Assembly: GCF_012272825.1 (NCBI RefSeq)
Contig: NZ_JAAWWS010000137.1
Location: forward strand, 1 to 64,000
DNA: 64,000 nt
Reading direction: 5' to 3'
Source of the DNA: Wenzhouxiangella sp. XN79A
Lineage (GTDB): Bacteria > Pseudomonadota > Gammaproteobacteria > Xanthomonadales > Wenzhouxiangellaceae
Below the pieces are notes generated by a model. That model ran no database searches, was not told the origin of the DNA, and was given only the letters and a program-made list of their open reading frames with translations. A program made the translations under genes and the position numbers. Positions 55,297-63,721 of this stretch are shown piece by piece (position 1 is the stretch's first letter; each line of letters begins with the position of its first letter).

Positions 55297-56135
55297 GCGA
55301 TTTCTCCCGAAGGTTGGGGTTGCTGAAAGACGAACCAGCCCACGCCGAGGGTCGTGCCGGTTTCCCGGTCACTCTCGTGGTCTTCAAGCAGGGATTCGAC
55401 TTCCTTGATGTGCCGGAGCAGCACTTCGCGCAGGGCTGCTCGTACTGCGGGGACGTCCTGGATCGGAATGCTGATGGAGTAGCGATCCTGTTGCAGCAGG
55501 CGGTCGTCCCTGTCGTCGGCGTTGAGGTTGTTTTCGATGGTTTCGAACAGTCGCGAAAGCGACCAGGAGCCCGAGTTCAACACCGTGGCTTCCGAGCGTT
55601 GAACCGGTTGGTAATGCGGGTCGAGGAGGCGGACATGGGTTTCGTCGACGATTTCGACGTTCCCGGAATCGATCAGGCGCTGAAGTACGGTCTTGGCCGT
55701 GACCGAGCGCCCGACCAGCGGACTGACCAGGGTCTGGAAGGTGCGCGGCCGACCGAGAATCTGCAGCACGGCGGGTGCGCCGTGCTCGTCCTGGTAGTCC
55801 GGATTCTCGGTCCAGTGGTACAGCACGCAGGCTTCGGCGAACACGGTGCGCGACTGGATGTCCTCGTCGATGGAGACCCGCTCTTCGATCGAAGCGATGG
55901 TCCGGGCGTCGAGGCCGGTCAGCAGCGCCAGTTTCGACTTCGTGACCCGCGAACCGTCGTGCTTTTCGATCCAGGTCTTGGCTTCTTCGATGTACAGACG
56001 CTTGAGCATCCGCACCATGAAATCGCAGGACACCCGCCCGACGAACAGGCGGATCAAGGGGCGCAACAAGCGCTCGATGACTTCGGCCAGCTGGCCGGCC
56101 ACTTCGTTTTCGTGGGACAGGTCATGGGCGTGCAT
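55293..56135 (-). CDS. DUF6502-like protein
   Basis: 280 residues, soluble. The middle (FMVRMLKRLYIEEAKTW ... TKSKLALLTGLDARTIASIEE) has a helix-turn-helix look. It is followed by an AVLQILGRPRTFQTLVSPLVGRSVTAKTVLQRLIDSGNVEIVDE block that I associate with DUF6502, a family of unknown role (recollection, moderate confidence). The C-terminal part is helical. ATG at 56135 has GGAGGA nine bases upstream and overlaps the EAL gene by 14 bases; the frame opens at 56195. A DNA- or RNA-binding role is possible but inferred from the helix-turn-helix pattern only. Confidence 0.65.
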   Translation of the reverse strand: MHAHDLSHENEVAGQLAEVIERLLRPLIRLFVGRVSCDFMVRMLKRLYIEEAKTWIEKHDGSRVTKSKLALLTGLDARTIASIEERVSIDEDIQSRTVFAEACVLYHWTENPDYQDEHGAPAVLQILGRPRTFQTLVSPLVGRSVTAKTVLQRLIDSGNVEIVDETHVRLLDPHYQPVQRSEATVLNSGSWSLSRLFETIENNLNADDRDDRLLQQDRYSISIPIQDVPAVRAALREVLLRHIKEVESLLEDHESDRETGTTLGVGWFVFQQPQPSGEIA

Positions 56136-56877
56136 CGGCGGTTTCCTCCATAAGAAAGTAGGGGCGTCCCAGCAGGAAGCCCTGAATCCATTCAATGCCT
56201 GTTTCGCGAATCAGATCGAGTTGTTCCATGCATTCCACGCCTTCGGCCACCAGCGCGACGCCGGTGGCACGGGCCAATTGCTGCAACCCCACGATCAGGC
56301 GGAATCTCGATCGCGAACGATGGACGTCGTGCAGCAGTGATCGATCGAGCTTGATGAAGTCGATGTGGTCGGCGGCGACGAGGTCGAGGTTGGAAAAGCC
56401 GGGCCCGAAGTCATCAAGCGCGAGTGAAACGCCGGCGCTACGCAGCCGCTCGATCTGGCTCGTCGCTCGCCGCAGATCCACAGCGCCGCTGAACTCCACG
56501 ATTTCGAGGATCAGCCGGTTCGACTGGATGGATCGTTGTTCGAGGCGAGCGAACAGGTGGTCGAGAAATCGGCCGTCATAGAGCGTGTCGGGCGCGATGT
56601 TGATGCTGAATCGGCAGTCCTCGGGCAGGAGATCGACCTGGCTGAGGCATTCCTCGGCGATGCCGAGATCGAACAAGGTTCCGTGGGTGCGGTAGGCGCG
56701 CTGGATGAAGCTCAGCGGTGATTCCGGTGGACAGGATCGAGGTCGCACGAGGAATTCCACCCAGCGCGGATGGCCGGGATCGGAATCGATTCGCGTGATG
56801 TCCTGAACCGCCATCCGGAACGGCTCCGGGGGCGATTCCGACACCGGGCGCTGCAACGGTCGAGTCGAGGGTTTCAC
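56122..56877 (-). CDS. EAL domain protein (c-di-GMP phosphodiesterase or receptor)
   Basis: A 251-residue stand-alone EAL domain. Catalytic positions appear kept: Glu in VEFLVRP (EFL for EAL), Asn in SINIAPDTL, Glu in LEIVEF, the DD pair in LALDDFGPGFSNLD, Lys in IDFIKLDRSLL, Glu in VAEGVE and Gln in WIQGFLLGRP. It may therefore degrade c-di-GMP. Start chosen at a GTG (56877) with GGAG eight bases upstream, because the ATG at 56910 overlaps the -10 hexamer of the likely promoter; the next ATG is at 56814. First gene of the three-gene operon. Confidence 0.85.
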   Translation of the reverse strand: MKPSTRPLQRPVSESPPEPFRMAVQDITRIDSDPGHPRWVEFLVRPRSCPPESPLSFIQRAYRTHGTLFDLGIAEECLSQVDLLPEDCRFSINIAPDTLYDGRFLDHLFARLEQRSIQSNRLILEIVEFSGAVDLRRATSQIERLRSAGVSLALDDFGPGFSNLDLVAADHIDFIKLDRSLLHDVHRSRSRFRLIVGLQQLARATGVALVAEGVECMEQLDLIRETGIEWIQGFLLGRPYFLMEETADARP

Positions 56878-56906
56878 GTGCGGCACTCCGGGTCGATTCG
56901 AATTCG

Positions 56907-56935
56907 ACATTAATGCGGATTGCCAAAGATGTCAA
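56907..56935 (-). promoter_or_regulatory. Promoter of the EAL-DUF6502-NGTG operon
   Basis: Read on the minus strand, TTGACA (56935-56930, a perfect -35) is followed after 17 bases by TAATGT (56912-56907, 3 of 6). A transcript would begin near 56900, which leaves about 22 bases before the GTG at 56877. Confidence 0.55.
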
Positions 56936-57524
56936 TTTCTATGTGATGAAAACGTCAGCATCCGTGAACGCCATCCGACGCAGCGCCAACGTCTTCGACC
57001 CTGACGCGAGGAACCCGGAACGAGGATGCTCCGGCCCGGAACGGCCTGTTGCCGTGCGGGCGGGCTTGTTGCGCGGCATGCGACATCGTGTGGCCGCCGG
57101 CCGGCCAGCCTTGCGGTTTCTGCATCGGTCGACGCCTGGCTCCCGAATCCGTGGCCCGGTCCGCCGCTGCTGAATCCGATCGGGCGGTACGGCCGCCGGG
57201 CAACCGCAGGACTCACCGATGCAGAGCGGGTTCCACGGCGGTTCATGGCCGTGCCACCGAGCCGGGGCCGGGACACGCCGGATCGCTCCAGCGCGGTTCC
57301 AGGACCGTGAGGGCGAACAGAACGGTCGCAGCCATCGGCAACGTCCCGGTCTTGTTGGCACCAGAACGCCCCGGACAATTATGCGCATAATGTATATTAT
57401 GTTAAGTAAAGGATGCCACGCCGGGGGATGGCGCCGAGCCCCGGCATGGAGCCCATCGGCAGCGTCTTCCCCCGATCGACCGGATTTCATTGAGTTCCGG
57501 GCCGTCCCGGTAGACAATTCACCG
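56936..57524. other. Gene-free gap holding dif
   Basis: About 590 bases with no supportable gene on either strand; open frames here have no domain, signal or ribosome binding site. The only clear element is the dif site at 57380-57407, standing in a short AT-rich island within otherwise GC-rich DNA. Confidence 0.7.
57380..57407 (+). other. dif: dif chromosome dimer resolution site
   Basis: This 28-bp site consists of a XerC arm (tatgcgcataa, 57380-57390), a central tgtata (57391-57396) and a XerD arm (ttatgttaagt, 57397-57407). It matches E. coli dif as I know it at 25 of 28 positions; differences are at positions 1, 2 and 27. The centre and the inner parts of both arms are identical. XerC/XerD and FtsK act here to resolve chromosome dimers, so the site marks the replication terminus region. 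Confidence 0.92.
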
Positions 57525-58304
57525 ATGTTCCGTCCGTGTCCGCGATTCCTGTCGACCGCTGTGCTGGCCCTTGTCGGTCTGCACTGTGCCTTGCCGGCTG
57601 CGGCCGCAGAACCCGCCGCGCTGCATCCGCCGGCCACACGGGCCTGGCTGAACCAGGCCGACTACCTGCGTGACTGGCTGGCCCGCGACGGTTTCGAGCT
57701 GGGCGCGCGAGTCCATCTGCGCGTGTACAAGGAATCGCGCGAGCTCGAAGTCCACCTGCTGCGCGACGGCCGCTACCGTCACTTCCGTTCGTTCAGGATC
57801 TGCGCGCTTTCCGGCGAGCTCGGCCCGAAACTTCGCGAAGGCGATCTCCAGGCGCCCGAAGGCGTCTACCGGGTCACTCCGGCGCAGATGAACCCGCGCT
57901 CGGAGTATCACCTGGCCTTCGATCTGGGGTTTCCGAACGCTCGCGACCGATCGGTCGGCGCCACCGGCAGCAACATCATGATTCACGGCGGCTGTGCCTC
58001 GGTCGGCTGTTTCGCGATCACCGACTACTACATGGAGCAGCTCTGGGTGCTGGTCGAAGCCGCGTTCGAGAACGGCCAGGATGCCGTCGACGTGCAGGTG
58101 TTTCCATTCCGGATGACGCCCGATAACCTGGCCCGCCACGCCCGATCGCCGCATCGCGACTTCTGGGCGATGCTCGAGCCGCTCGATCGCTATTTCGACG
58201 ACCACGGCTTCTCGCCGCGGATCGACCTGCGCGGTGGCGTCTATCGCGTGGCCGACACCGACGAAGGACCGGTCGCGCCGGCCGCCGGCCTCACGGCGCC
58301 CTGA
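57525..58304 (+). CDS. L,D-transpeptidase family protein (YafK/DpaA-like)
   Basis: 259 residues with a signal peptide (about 9-30, cleavage after AAA) and a YkuD-type catalytic domain with the active-site motif IMIHGGCASVGCFAITD (second Cys nucleophile in SVGC). This HGGCxSxGC form is typical of YafK, which in E. coli (DpaA/LdtF) detaches Lpp from peptidoglycan rather than making cross-links. It acts in the periplasm. It lies 117 bases from dif. Confidence 0.87.
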   Translation: MFRPCPRFLSTAVLALVGLHCALPAAAAEPAALHPPATRAWLNQADYLRDWLARDGFELGARVHLRVYKESRELEVHLLRDGRYRHFRSFRICALSGELGPKLREGDLQAPEGVYRVTPAQMNPRSEYHLAFDLGFPNARDRSVGATGSNIMIHGGCASVGCFAITDYYMEQLWVLVEAAFENGQDAVDVQVFPFRMTPDNLARHARSPHRDFWAMLEPLDRYFDDHGFSPRIDLRGGVYRVADTDEGPVAPAAGLTAP

Positions 58305-58357
58305 GGCGGTATTGACGAAATCAATCGACGAACGGCTGCGCAGACGGTACTGTACAA

Positions 58358-58391
58358 AGCTCGAAAACCGCGAGCTGTTCTTCGTTTTTTC
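58358..58391 (+). terminator. Possible terminator of the L,D-transpeptidase gene
   Basis: A six-bp stem AGCTCG / CGAGCT (58358-58363 with 58371-58376) is followed by a T-rich tract (GTTCTTCGTTTTTTC). The stem is short, so strength is uncertain. Confidence 0.5.
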
Positions 58392-58411
58392 TTAGCAAGA
58401 ACAGATCGATA

Positions 58412-58438
58412 GTGGAAAAACCTCGAAAGTTTCGAGGT
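58412..58438 (-). terminator. Possible terminator of arcA
   Basis: A 9-bp inverted repeat (58420-58428 with 58430-58438), realistically a six-bp stem ACCTCG/CGAGGT with a seven-base loop, is followed on the minus strand by TTTTTCC. It lies about 80 bases beyond the arcA stop. Confidence 0.55.
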
Positions 58439-58516
58439 CCATCGCTCGTCTGGACGACTCCGCGATGGGCGCTTGTGTGGGTTCGGTCGAATGCGACCGC
58501 GCCGCGGAGAACCGGA

Positions 58517-59767
58517 TCAGGCCGGCGCACGGCCCAGCGGCATGGTCATGCAGCGGCAGCCGCCGCCGCCGCGGCTGAGTTCCGCGCCGTCGATGCCCAC
58601 GGCCACCCGGCCGCTGTCCGGGAGCGTTGCCTCGCCGGCCAGCAGCGCGGTGGCGTCGACGATCGCGAAGCCGGCCGCGTCCAGCGCGTCGATCGTATGC
58701 ACATTGTGCTTGTAGCCGAGAATCCGGCCGGGACCGAAGGCGAAGAAATTGGCGCCGCTGGCCCATTGTTCGCGCTCCTGGTTGAACGCGTCATCGCCGC
58801 CGCACGGGATCGGTTCGAGATCGACCTCCAGCGTTCTCAGTGCCTCCAGGACCCCGTCGTGCTCACGTATGCGCGCCCCACCCTCGCCGTCGCCGTCGAA
58901 CCTGCAGTGGTACGCGCGGCAGCGCTGTGAACCGGTGACCAGCGGCGGAAACGCCACGCAGGCATCCCGGTCGACCATCGTGAACAGCATGTCCAGGTGG
59001 ATGGTCGCGCGGGTCTTCGGAATTTCGACGACCACGAAATCGGTGACCGGCCCCTGGCTGGCGATGCTGCGCATCAGTCGATCGATGCCGGCCACCGAGG
59101 TCCGTTCGCTGTAGCCGATCACGATCAGGTTCTCGCGGATCACCAGCAGGTCGCCGCCTTCGATGGTGACTTCCGAGTCGGGGTTCGCGGTGCCGTCGAA
59201 GTAGAAGCCGCCGCCGGTCAGCTGCGGGTGGTACTTGAAGATCGCCTTCAACAGAAGCGCTTCGGCGACCCGGGCCTTGTAGGCCATCGAACCGATGATC
59301 ACCTTCTGGTTCACGCACATCGTGGCATCGCGGGTGAAGAAGGTGTTCGGCAGCGGCGGAATCGCATAGCGCGACGGCGCCAGGAACTTCTCCAGGCTGT
59401 CGATGCGCTTGCCGGTGCCCTCGATCAGCTGACGGGCCAGGACCTCGGGCTCGAGGGCGTCGAGGTCGGCGATCAGCTCCGGGCAGCGAAACAGCTCGCA
59501 GAGCTCCTCGATCAGGGTGCGGCGGACCCGTTCCCGGTGGAGAACGTCGGCCAGCAGGTCGCGGAGCTCCACCACCCGCGCGACGCGCTGCAGTACGCCG
59601 GTGAGCTGACGGTGTTCGTTCAGCGCCAGCGGCAGGCTGAGGATGTCGTCATACAGCACCTCGGCCGCGGTCGCCGGCGTCATGTTCTCCAGCTCGGGGC
59701 CCGGCGTGTGCACGACCACGGTATCGAGGGCTCCGATCTCGGAGTCCAGGCGGATCGAAATGGACAT
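58517..59767 (-). CDS. arcA: Arginine deiminase
   Basis: Hydrolyses arginine to citrulline and ammonia. 416 residues. The nucleophilic Cys406 is in GGGGCRCMTMPL, the same number as in the Pseudomonas aeruginosa enzyme. FFTRDATMCV, the EGGDLLVIRENLIVIGYSER block and the catalytic His in TIHLDM are present. No arcB, arcC or arcD gene is in the window, so the rest of the pathway is elsewhere or missing. ATG at 59767 (MSISIRLDSEIG) is chosen over the frame opening at 59845, which would overlap the PilZ gene. Confidence 0.93.
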   Translation of the reverse strand: MSISIRLDSEIGALDTVVVHTPGPELENMTPATAAEVLYDDILSLPLALNEHRQLTGVLQRVARVVELRDLLADVLHRERVRRTLIEELCELFRCPELIADLDALEPEVLARQLIEGTGKRIDSLEKFLAPSRYAIPPLPNTFFTRDATMCVNQKVIIGSMAYKARVAEALLLKAIFKYHPQLTGGGFYFDGTANPDSEVTIEGGDLLVIRENLIVIGYSERTSVAGIDRLMRSIASQGPVTDFVVVEIPKTRATIHLDMLFTMVDRDACVAFPPLVTGSQRCRAYHCRFDGDGEGGARIREHDGVLEALRTLEVDLEPIPCGGDDAFNQEREQWASGANFFAFGPGRILGYKHNVHTIDALDAAGFAIVDATALLAGEATLPDSGRVAVGIDGAELSRGGGGCRCMTMPLGRAPA

Positions 59768-59804
59768 TGGCGGCAGCTCCCGGCGTGAACGAGCCGCTAT
59801 TGTC

Positions 59805-60128
59805 TCAGCGTGGGTCGCCGTAGTGGACACCGATCTTGCAGACATCGTCGTCCAGCGCCCGAATCCAGCGGACTTCGGCCCGCATCGGGCCCATCCGGTT
59901 GAGCTTGATCAGGCAGAGCGAGCCTTCGGTCACGCCGTCGGGCAGCGCGTGGCGGAGCGCAACCAGCGCACAGCCATCGTAGGATTCATCCAGCACCGGC
60001 CCGGCCAGTCGCGGCTTGAAGAACCGGTCGTCGGGTTCGGCATCGATGAACTGGACCTCGGCGATCACGACCTCGTCCGGCTCGAAGCGCATGTAGCGTC
60101 GTTTCGGTGGTTTCCCGGAATCGGACAT
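59805..60128 (-). CDS. PilZ domain protein with c-di-GMP-binding motifs
   Basis: 107 residues. A PilZ fold with the arginine motif (RRYMRF, RxxxR-like) near residue 10 and the DxSxxG motif in VLDESYDGCALV, both expected of a c-di-GMP binder, unlike the PilZ at 35.5 kb. AEVRWIRALDDDVCKIGVHY is the usual C-terminal strand pair. It lies between arcA and the tRNAs. Assignment of the arginine motif is by position. Confidence 0.75.
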   Translation of the reverse strand: MSDSGKPPKRRYMRFEPDEVVIAEVQFIDAEPDDRFFKPRLAGPVLDESYDGCALVALRHALPDGVTEGSLCLIKLNRMGPMRAEVRWIRALDDDVCKIGVHYGDPR

Positions 60129-60281
60129 CCGCGTTCCCTCCCCGCCATGGCGTTTGCCGCAGACCGACGCCGCATGCCGGTTGGCACGACGACCTCCCGC
60201 GGCCTTCGATCATAGCGCCGTTTCGGCCGCAGGCAAAGCAGGCACGAGAGTCCCGTCGCGAGAGCAGCGACGGTGCAGTAA

Positions 60282-60368
<87 letters not shown>

Positions 60369-60493
60369 GGGGCTGCGCCCGTCGGATCGAGCGCGGGTGT
60401 GCGCCCGGACCAGGCCGTTGACCGGGCCGGGCGACTCGATGAATGATAGTCGGAGATGCCGTCGGCTGCCGGAGGCCCGGCGACCGAAATGAG

Positions 60494-60523
60494 CGAACCC
60501 GAAGCGCGGGCGCTTCGGGTTCG
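60494..60523. repeat. 13-bp perfect inverted repeat between tRNA-Cys and tRNA-Leu
   Basis: 60494-60506 is the reverse complement of 60511-60523 with a four-base loop (CGGG). There is no T-run on the minus-strand side, so a processing hairpin is as likely as a terminator. Confidence 0.6.
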
Positions 60524-60530
60524 CGAAGGA

Positions 60531-60604
60531 TGGAGGCTAGGCCCGGAGTCGAACCGAGGTACACGGCTTTGCAGGCCGCTGCATAACCACTCTGCCACCT
60601 AGCC
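60531..60604 (-). tRNA. tRNA-Cys (anticodon GCA)
   Basis: Read on the minus strand: acceptor GGCTAGG / CCTAGCC, anticodon GCA in CCTGCAAAG, T-arm GGTTCGACTCC, encoded CCA (60531-60533). Middle gene of the Gly-Cys-Leu cluster. Confidence 0.97.
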
Positions 60605-60646
60605 GAAACAGCGACACCATTCTAGCGCGGGGCGCCGGAAATGAAA

Positions 60647-60667
60647 GACCCCGGCGGCGCCGGGGTC
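60647..60667 (-). repeat. Terminator-like hairpin between tRNA-Gly and tRNA-Cys
   Basis: A nine-bp GC stem (60647-60655 with 60659-60667, three-base loop). Read on the minus strand it is followed by TTTCATTTCC. It would partly terminate the tRNA transcript or mark a processing site. Confidence 0.5.
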
Positions 60668-60677
60668 GATCGGAAGC

Positions 60678-60753
<76 letters not shown>

Positions 60754-60929
60754 GAACAAGTCGGCTATTGTAATCACGATCCGAAGGCTGTCAACACCCC
60801 TCGGCGAAAAAATCGCCGGCCATGCCGGTGCGGGCACGGCAGCCGGCAGTCTCCCCACGTATACTGCCCGCAGGCCGTGGACACGGCTTGTCCACCCTTG
60901 TTCCGCAGCCGGTTTCCGCGACCACGCCG

Positions 60930-63653
60930 ATGTCTTCCGCAGCCCCGCCCGCCCCCGCGCCGGATCCGGCCTTCGAGCTGACCGTCATCGTTCCGACCTG
61001 GAACGAAGTCGAGACGGTCGGCCGTCTGCTCGACGCCCTGCTCGCCCGCGACGACCTGCCCGACGCCACCGAGATCCTGGTCGTCGACGATGCCTCCGAC
61101 GACGGCACGCAGGCGCTCGTCTCGGGCTATGCGCGGCGTGGACCGGTCCGGCTGCTCGAACACGAAGGTCCGCGCGACCTGACCGCGTCGGTGCTGGCCG
61201 GCGCCCGGTCCGCGCGCGGGCGGTTCTGCGTGGTCATGGACGCCGACGGCAGCCACCCGGCCGATCGGGTCGCCGCCGTGCTCGAACCGGTTCGCACCGG
61301 CCGCGCCGACGTCGCGGTCGGCAGCCGTCACGCGGCCGGTGGCGACATCGACAACTGGCCGGCCTGGCGGCGCGCGATCTCGCGCGGCGCCGCGCTGCTG
61401 GCCTGGCCGTTCACCTCGGTCCGCGACCCGATGTCGGGCTTCTTCGCCACGACCACCGAGCGGCTGGCCTCGCTGGAACCTGCCACCTGCGGCTACAAGG
61501 TGCTGCTCGAACTGCTGCTGCGGACCCGCCCTGCCGCGCGCGTCGAGGAAGTGCCGTTCACGTTCCACGACCGTGCCGCCGGCGAATCGAAGATGACGAT
61601 GCGCGTGCAGTGGCTGTTCCTGCGTCGACTGGCGGCGTTCGGCGGTGCGCGAATGAGCGGCGGCAACATGGCCCGCTTCGGGCTGGTCGGCCTGAGCGGC
61701 GTGGCGGTCGACCTGGCCGTGTTCTGGCTGCTGACGGTCCTCGGCGCCGGGCTGGCCTCGGCGCACACCGGCAGTTTCCTGGTCGCCACGCTGTCGAACT
61801 TCGCGCTGAACGCCTTGTGGAGTTTTCGTGGCGACTATGCAGCGGCCGGCCCGGCGTTGCCGCGCTATTTCCGTTTTCTGACCGTGGCGCTGCTGGCGCT
61901 GGCGCTTCGCGGCGGCGTGCTTGCGGCGCTGGTCTACGGGCTCGGCATTCCGGCCGCCTGGGCGATCGCGCCGGCGGTGGCTCTGACCGCGGTGATCAAC
62001 TACCTGGGCTCGATCTTCTATGTCTTCCCGGCTGCCGACCGGCCGGATGCACCTGCGCTGCGCGATCCCACGCTGCGCTGGCGGCTGGCTGCGCTCGGGC
62101 TGATCGCGGTCTCGCTGCTGCTCCGCGCGCTCTACCTCGGGCGAGTCGATCTGATTCCCGACGAGATGTATTACTGGGTCTACACGCTGCACCCGGCGCT
62201 GTCCTATCTCGATCATCCGCCGCTGACGGCCTGGCTGATCGCCGTGGGTACCGCGCTGGCCGGCGATACGGTGCTCGGCGTTCGCTTGCCGCTGCTGCTG
62301 CTCGCGCCGCTTTCGCTGGTGTTTGCCTACCGCTACGGCCGCTCGTTCGGCGACAAGACCACCGGCCTGCTTTCGGCGATGCTGGTGGCCACCGTGCCGG
62401 CCTGGCTGGCGACCGGCTTCCTGATGACCACCGACGCGGCGCTGATCACGGCCTGGCTGGGCGCGCTGGTCGCGCTGCGGGCCGCCCTGTTCGACGGCCG
62501 GACCCGTTACTGGTGGGCGGTCGGGGCGGCAATGGGGATCGGCGCGCTGGCCAAGTACGTGATGGTGTTCCTGGCGCCGGGCATCCTGCTGTTCATGCTG
62601 CTCGACCGCTCGGCCCGCGCCCAGGTCCGCTCGCCGCACCTGTGGGGCGGCGTGGCACTGGCCTGCGTGCTGGTCTCGCCGGTGCTGGTCTGGAACGCGC
62701 GCAACGACTGGGCGTCGTTCCTGTTCCAGTCGACCCGGCGGATCGAGGAAGATCCGAGCTTCGCGGCCCATCTTCCGGTGCTCCACACGCTGGTGATGCT
62801 GCTGCCGCTGGCCGGGCTGGTTGCGCTGCTGGTCGCCGCCCTGCCCCGGCTGCGCCGGTTCGCCGCGCCGGCGCCGCGTTCGCGGAGGTTCATGCTGGCG
62901 CTGACGCTCGGCCCGCTGGCCGTGTTCATCGGCTTTGCCGCATTCACACCGACCAAGTTCCACTGGATCGTGCCGGTCTGGCTGGCCATGCTGCCGATGC
63001 TGGCTGCCACCGTCCATCCTGCCGTCCAGGCCGCGGGCAACCGCCCGGTCCGCCCCGCGCCGCCGCGCCTGGTGCGCGGGATCGCAGCCGCCTGGCGGCC
63101 GGTGCTGCCGCTGTCGCTGATCCTGGCCGGCGCCGGCATGCACTACGTCGCGCTGGGGCTGCCCGGCGTGCCGTGGCAGGAGCACCGGCTCGGCTACCTC
63201 GGCTGGCCGGAGATCGCCGTCGAGGTCCACGCGCTGGAAACCGAACTCGAAGCCGAGACCGGCCAGCGCCCGATCGTCGTCGGACTGGCCAAGTGGGGCA
63301 TCGCGGCCGCGCTGAGCTTCCACGACGTCGACGACCGGCGCGAGAACATCACCGCACGCAACCTGGTCGGCATGGGCGGCTCGCAGTGGGAACGCTGGTT
63401 CGACCCGGACACCGACCCGACCCGGCCGGTGCTGCTGGTCAGCCACGAGACCAAGGTCATCACAAAGCCCTGGCTGGTCGATGCGCTGATCGGTCTCGGC
63501 CCGCTGCAGACCCGGCCGGTCTACCGCGACGGCAGGAAGATCCAGCAGATGTACTGGCGCGTAGCGCGCGGTTTCCGCCCCGAGCAGCTGCGCTATCCGG
63601 GCCAGGATCCAGCCAAGCGCCTGGACGGGGACGAAGTGGAAACGCCTCGTTGA
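60930..63653 (+). CDS. Three-part glycosyltransferase: GT2 - GtrA - ArnT/PMT-like fusion
   Basis: 907 residues. N-terminal GT2 domain of the polyprenyl-phosphate mannosyltransferase (DPM1) kind (about 12-235: VIVPTWNEVETVGRLL, VVDDASDDGT, VMDADGSHPADRV, DPMSGFFATT). A GtrA-like four-TM flippase domain follows (about 250-370: MARFGLVGLSGVAVDLAVFWLL). The rest is an ArnT/PMT-like GT-C enzyme with many TM segments (about 385-700: DEMYYWVYTLHPALSYLDHPPLTAWLI, with the catalytic DE pair) and a soluble C-terminal domain. Together it could make, flip and use a lipid-linked sugar. The start at 60930 lacks a good ribosome binding site; the frame is open further upstream. Confidence 0.85.
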   Translation: MSSAAPPAPAPDPAFELTVIVPTWNEVETVGRLLDALLARDDLPDATEILVVDDASDDGTQALVSGYARRGPVRLLEHEGPRDLTASVLAGARSARGRFCVVMDADGSHPADRVAAVLEPVRTGRADVAVGSRHAAGGDIDNWPAWRRAISRGAALLAWPFTSVRDPMSGFFATTTERLASLEPATCGYKVLLELLLRTRPAARVEEVPFTFHDRAAGESKMTMRVQWLFLRRLAAFGGARMSGGNMARFGLVGLSGVAVDLAVFWLLTVLGAGLASAHTGSFLVATLSNFALNALWSFRGDYAAAGPALPRYFRFLTVALLALALRGGVLAALVYGLGIPAAWAIAPAVALTAVINYLGSIFYVFPAADRPDAPALRDPTLRWRLAALGLIAVSLLLRALYLGRVDLIPDEMYYWVYTLHPALSYLDHPPLTAWLIAVGTALAGDTVLGVRLPLLLLAPLSLVFAYRYGRSFGDKTTGLLSAMLVATVPAWLATGFLMTTDAALITAWLGALVALRAALFDGRTRYWWAVGAAMGIGALAKYVMVFLAPGILLFMLLDRSARAQVRSPHLWGGVALACVLVSPVLVWNARNDWASFLFQSTRRIEEDPSFAAHLPVLHTLVMLLPLAGLVALLVAALPRLRRFAAPAPRSRRFMLALTLGPLAVFIGFAAFTPTKFHWIVPVWLAMLPMLAATVHPAVQAAGNRPVRPAPPRLVRGIAAAWRPVLPLSLILAGAGMHYVALGLPGVPWQEHRLGYLGWPEIAVEVHALETELEAETGQRPIVVGLAKWGIAAALSFHDVDDRRENITARNLVGMGGSQWERWFDPDTDPTRPVLLVSHETKVITKPWLVDALIGLGPLQTRPVYRDGRKIQQMYWRVARGFRPEQLRYPGQDPAKRLDGDEVETPR

Positions 63654-63664
63654 GCATCCACCGC

Positions 63665-63692
63665 TTGCTTTCCCCCCGTTTGGTGGCACAAT
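63665..63692 (+). promoter_or_regulatory. Possible promoter of infA
   Basis: TTGCTT (63665-63670) and CACAAT (63687-63692) are separated by 16 bases, and a GGAG lies just before the infA ATG. Both hexamers match 4 of 6. Confidence 0.35.
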
Positions 63693-63721
63693 AACGCGGT
63701 TTTAACAAGCCACGGAGCCAC

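Noticed and set aside
56122-56910. ATG at 56910 as the EAL protein start
   Set aside because: It overlaps the -10 hexamer of the only good promoter and has no ribosome binding site; the GTG at 56877 has one.
57219-57524. An upstream extension of the L,D-transpeptidase frame running through dif
   Set aside because: The signal peptide begins at the ATG 57525; the extension has no ribosome binding site and covers the dif site.
60774-63689. A 971-residue minus-strand open frame across the glycosyltransferase
   Set aside because: Antisense shadow; low-complexity Arg/Gln/His text and no domain, while the plus strand has three clear domains.
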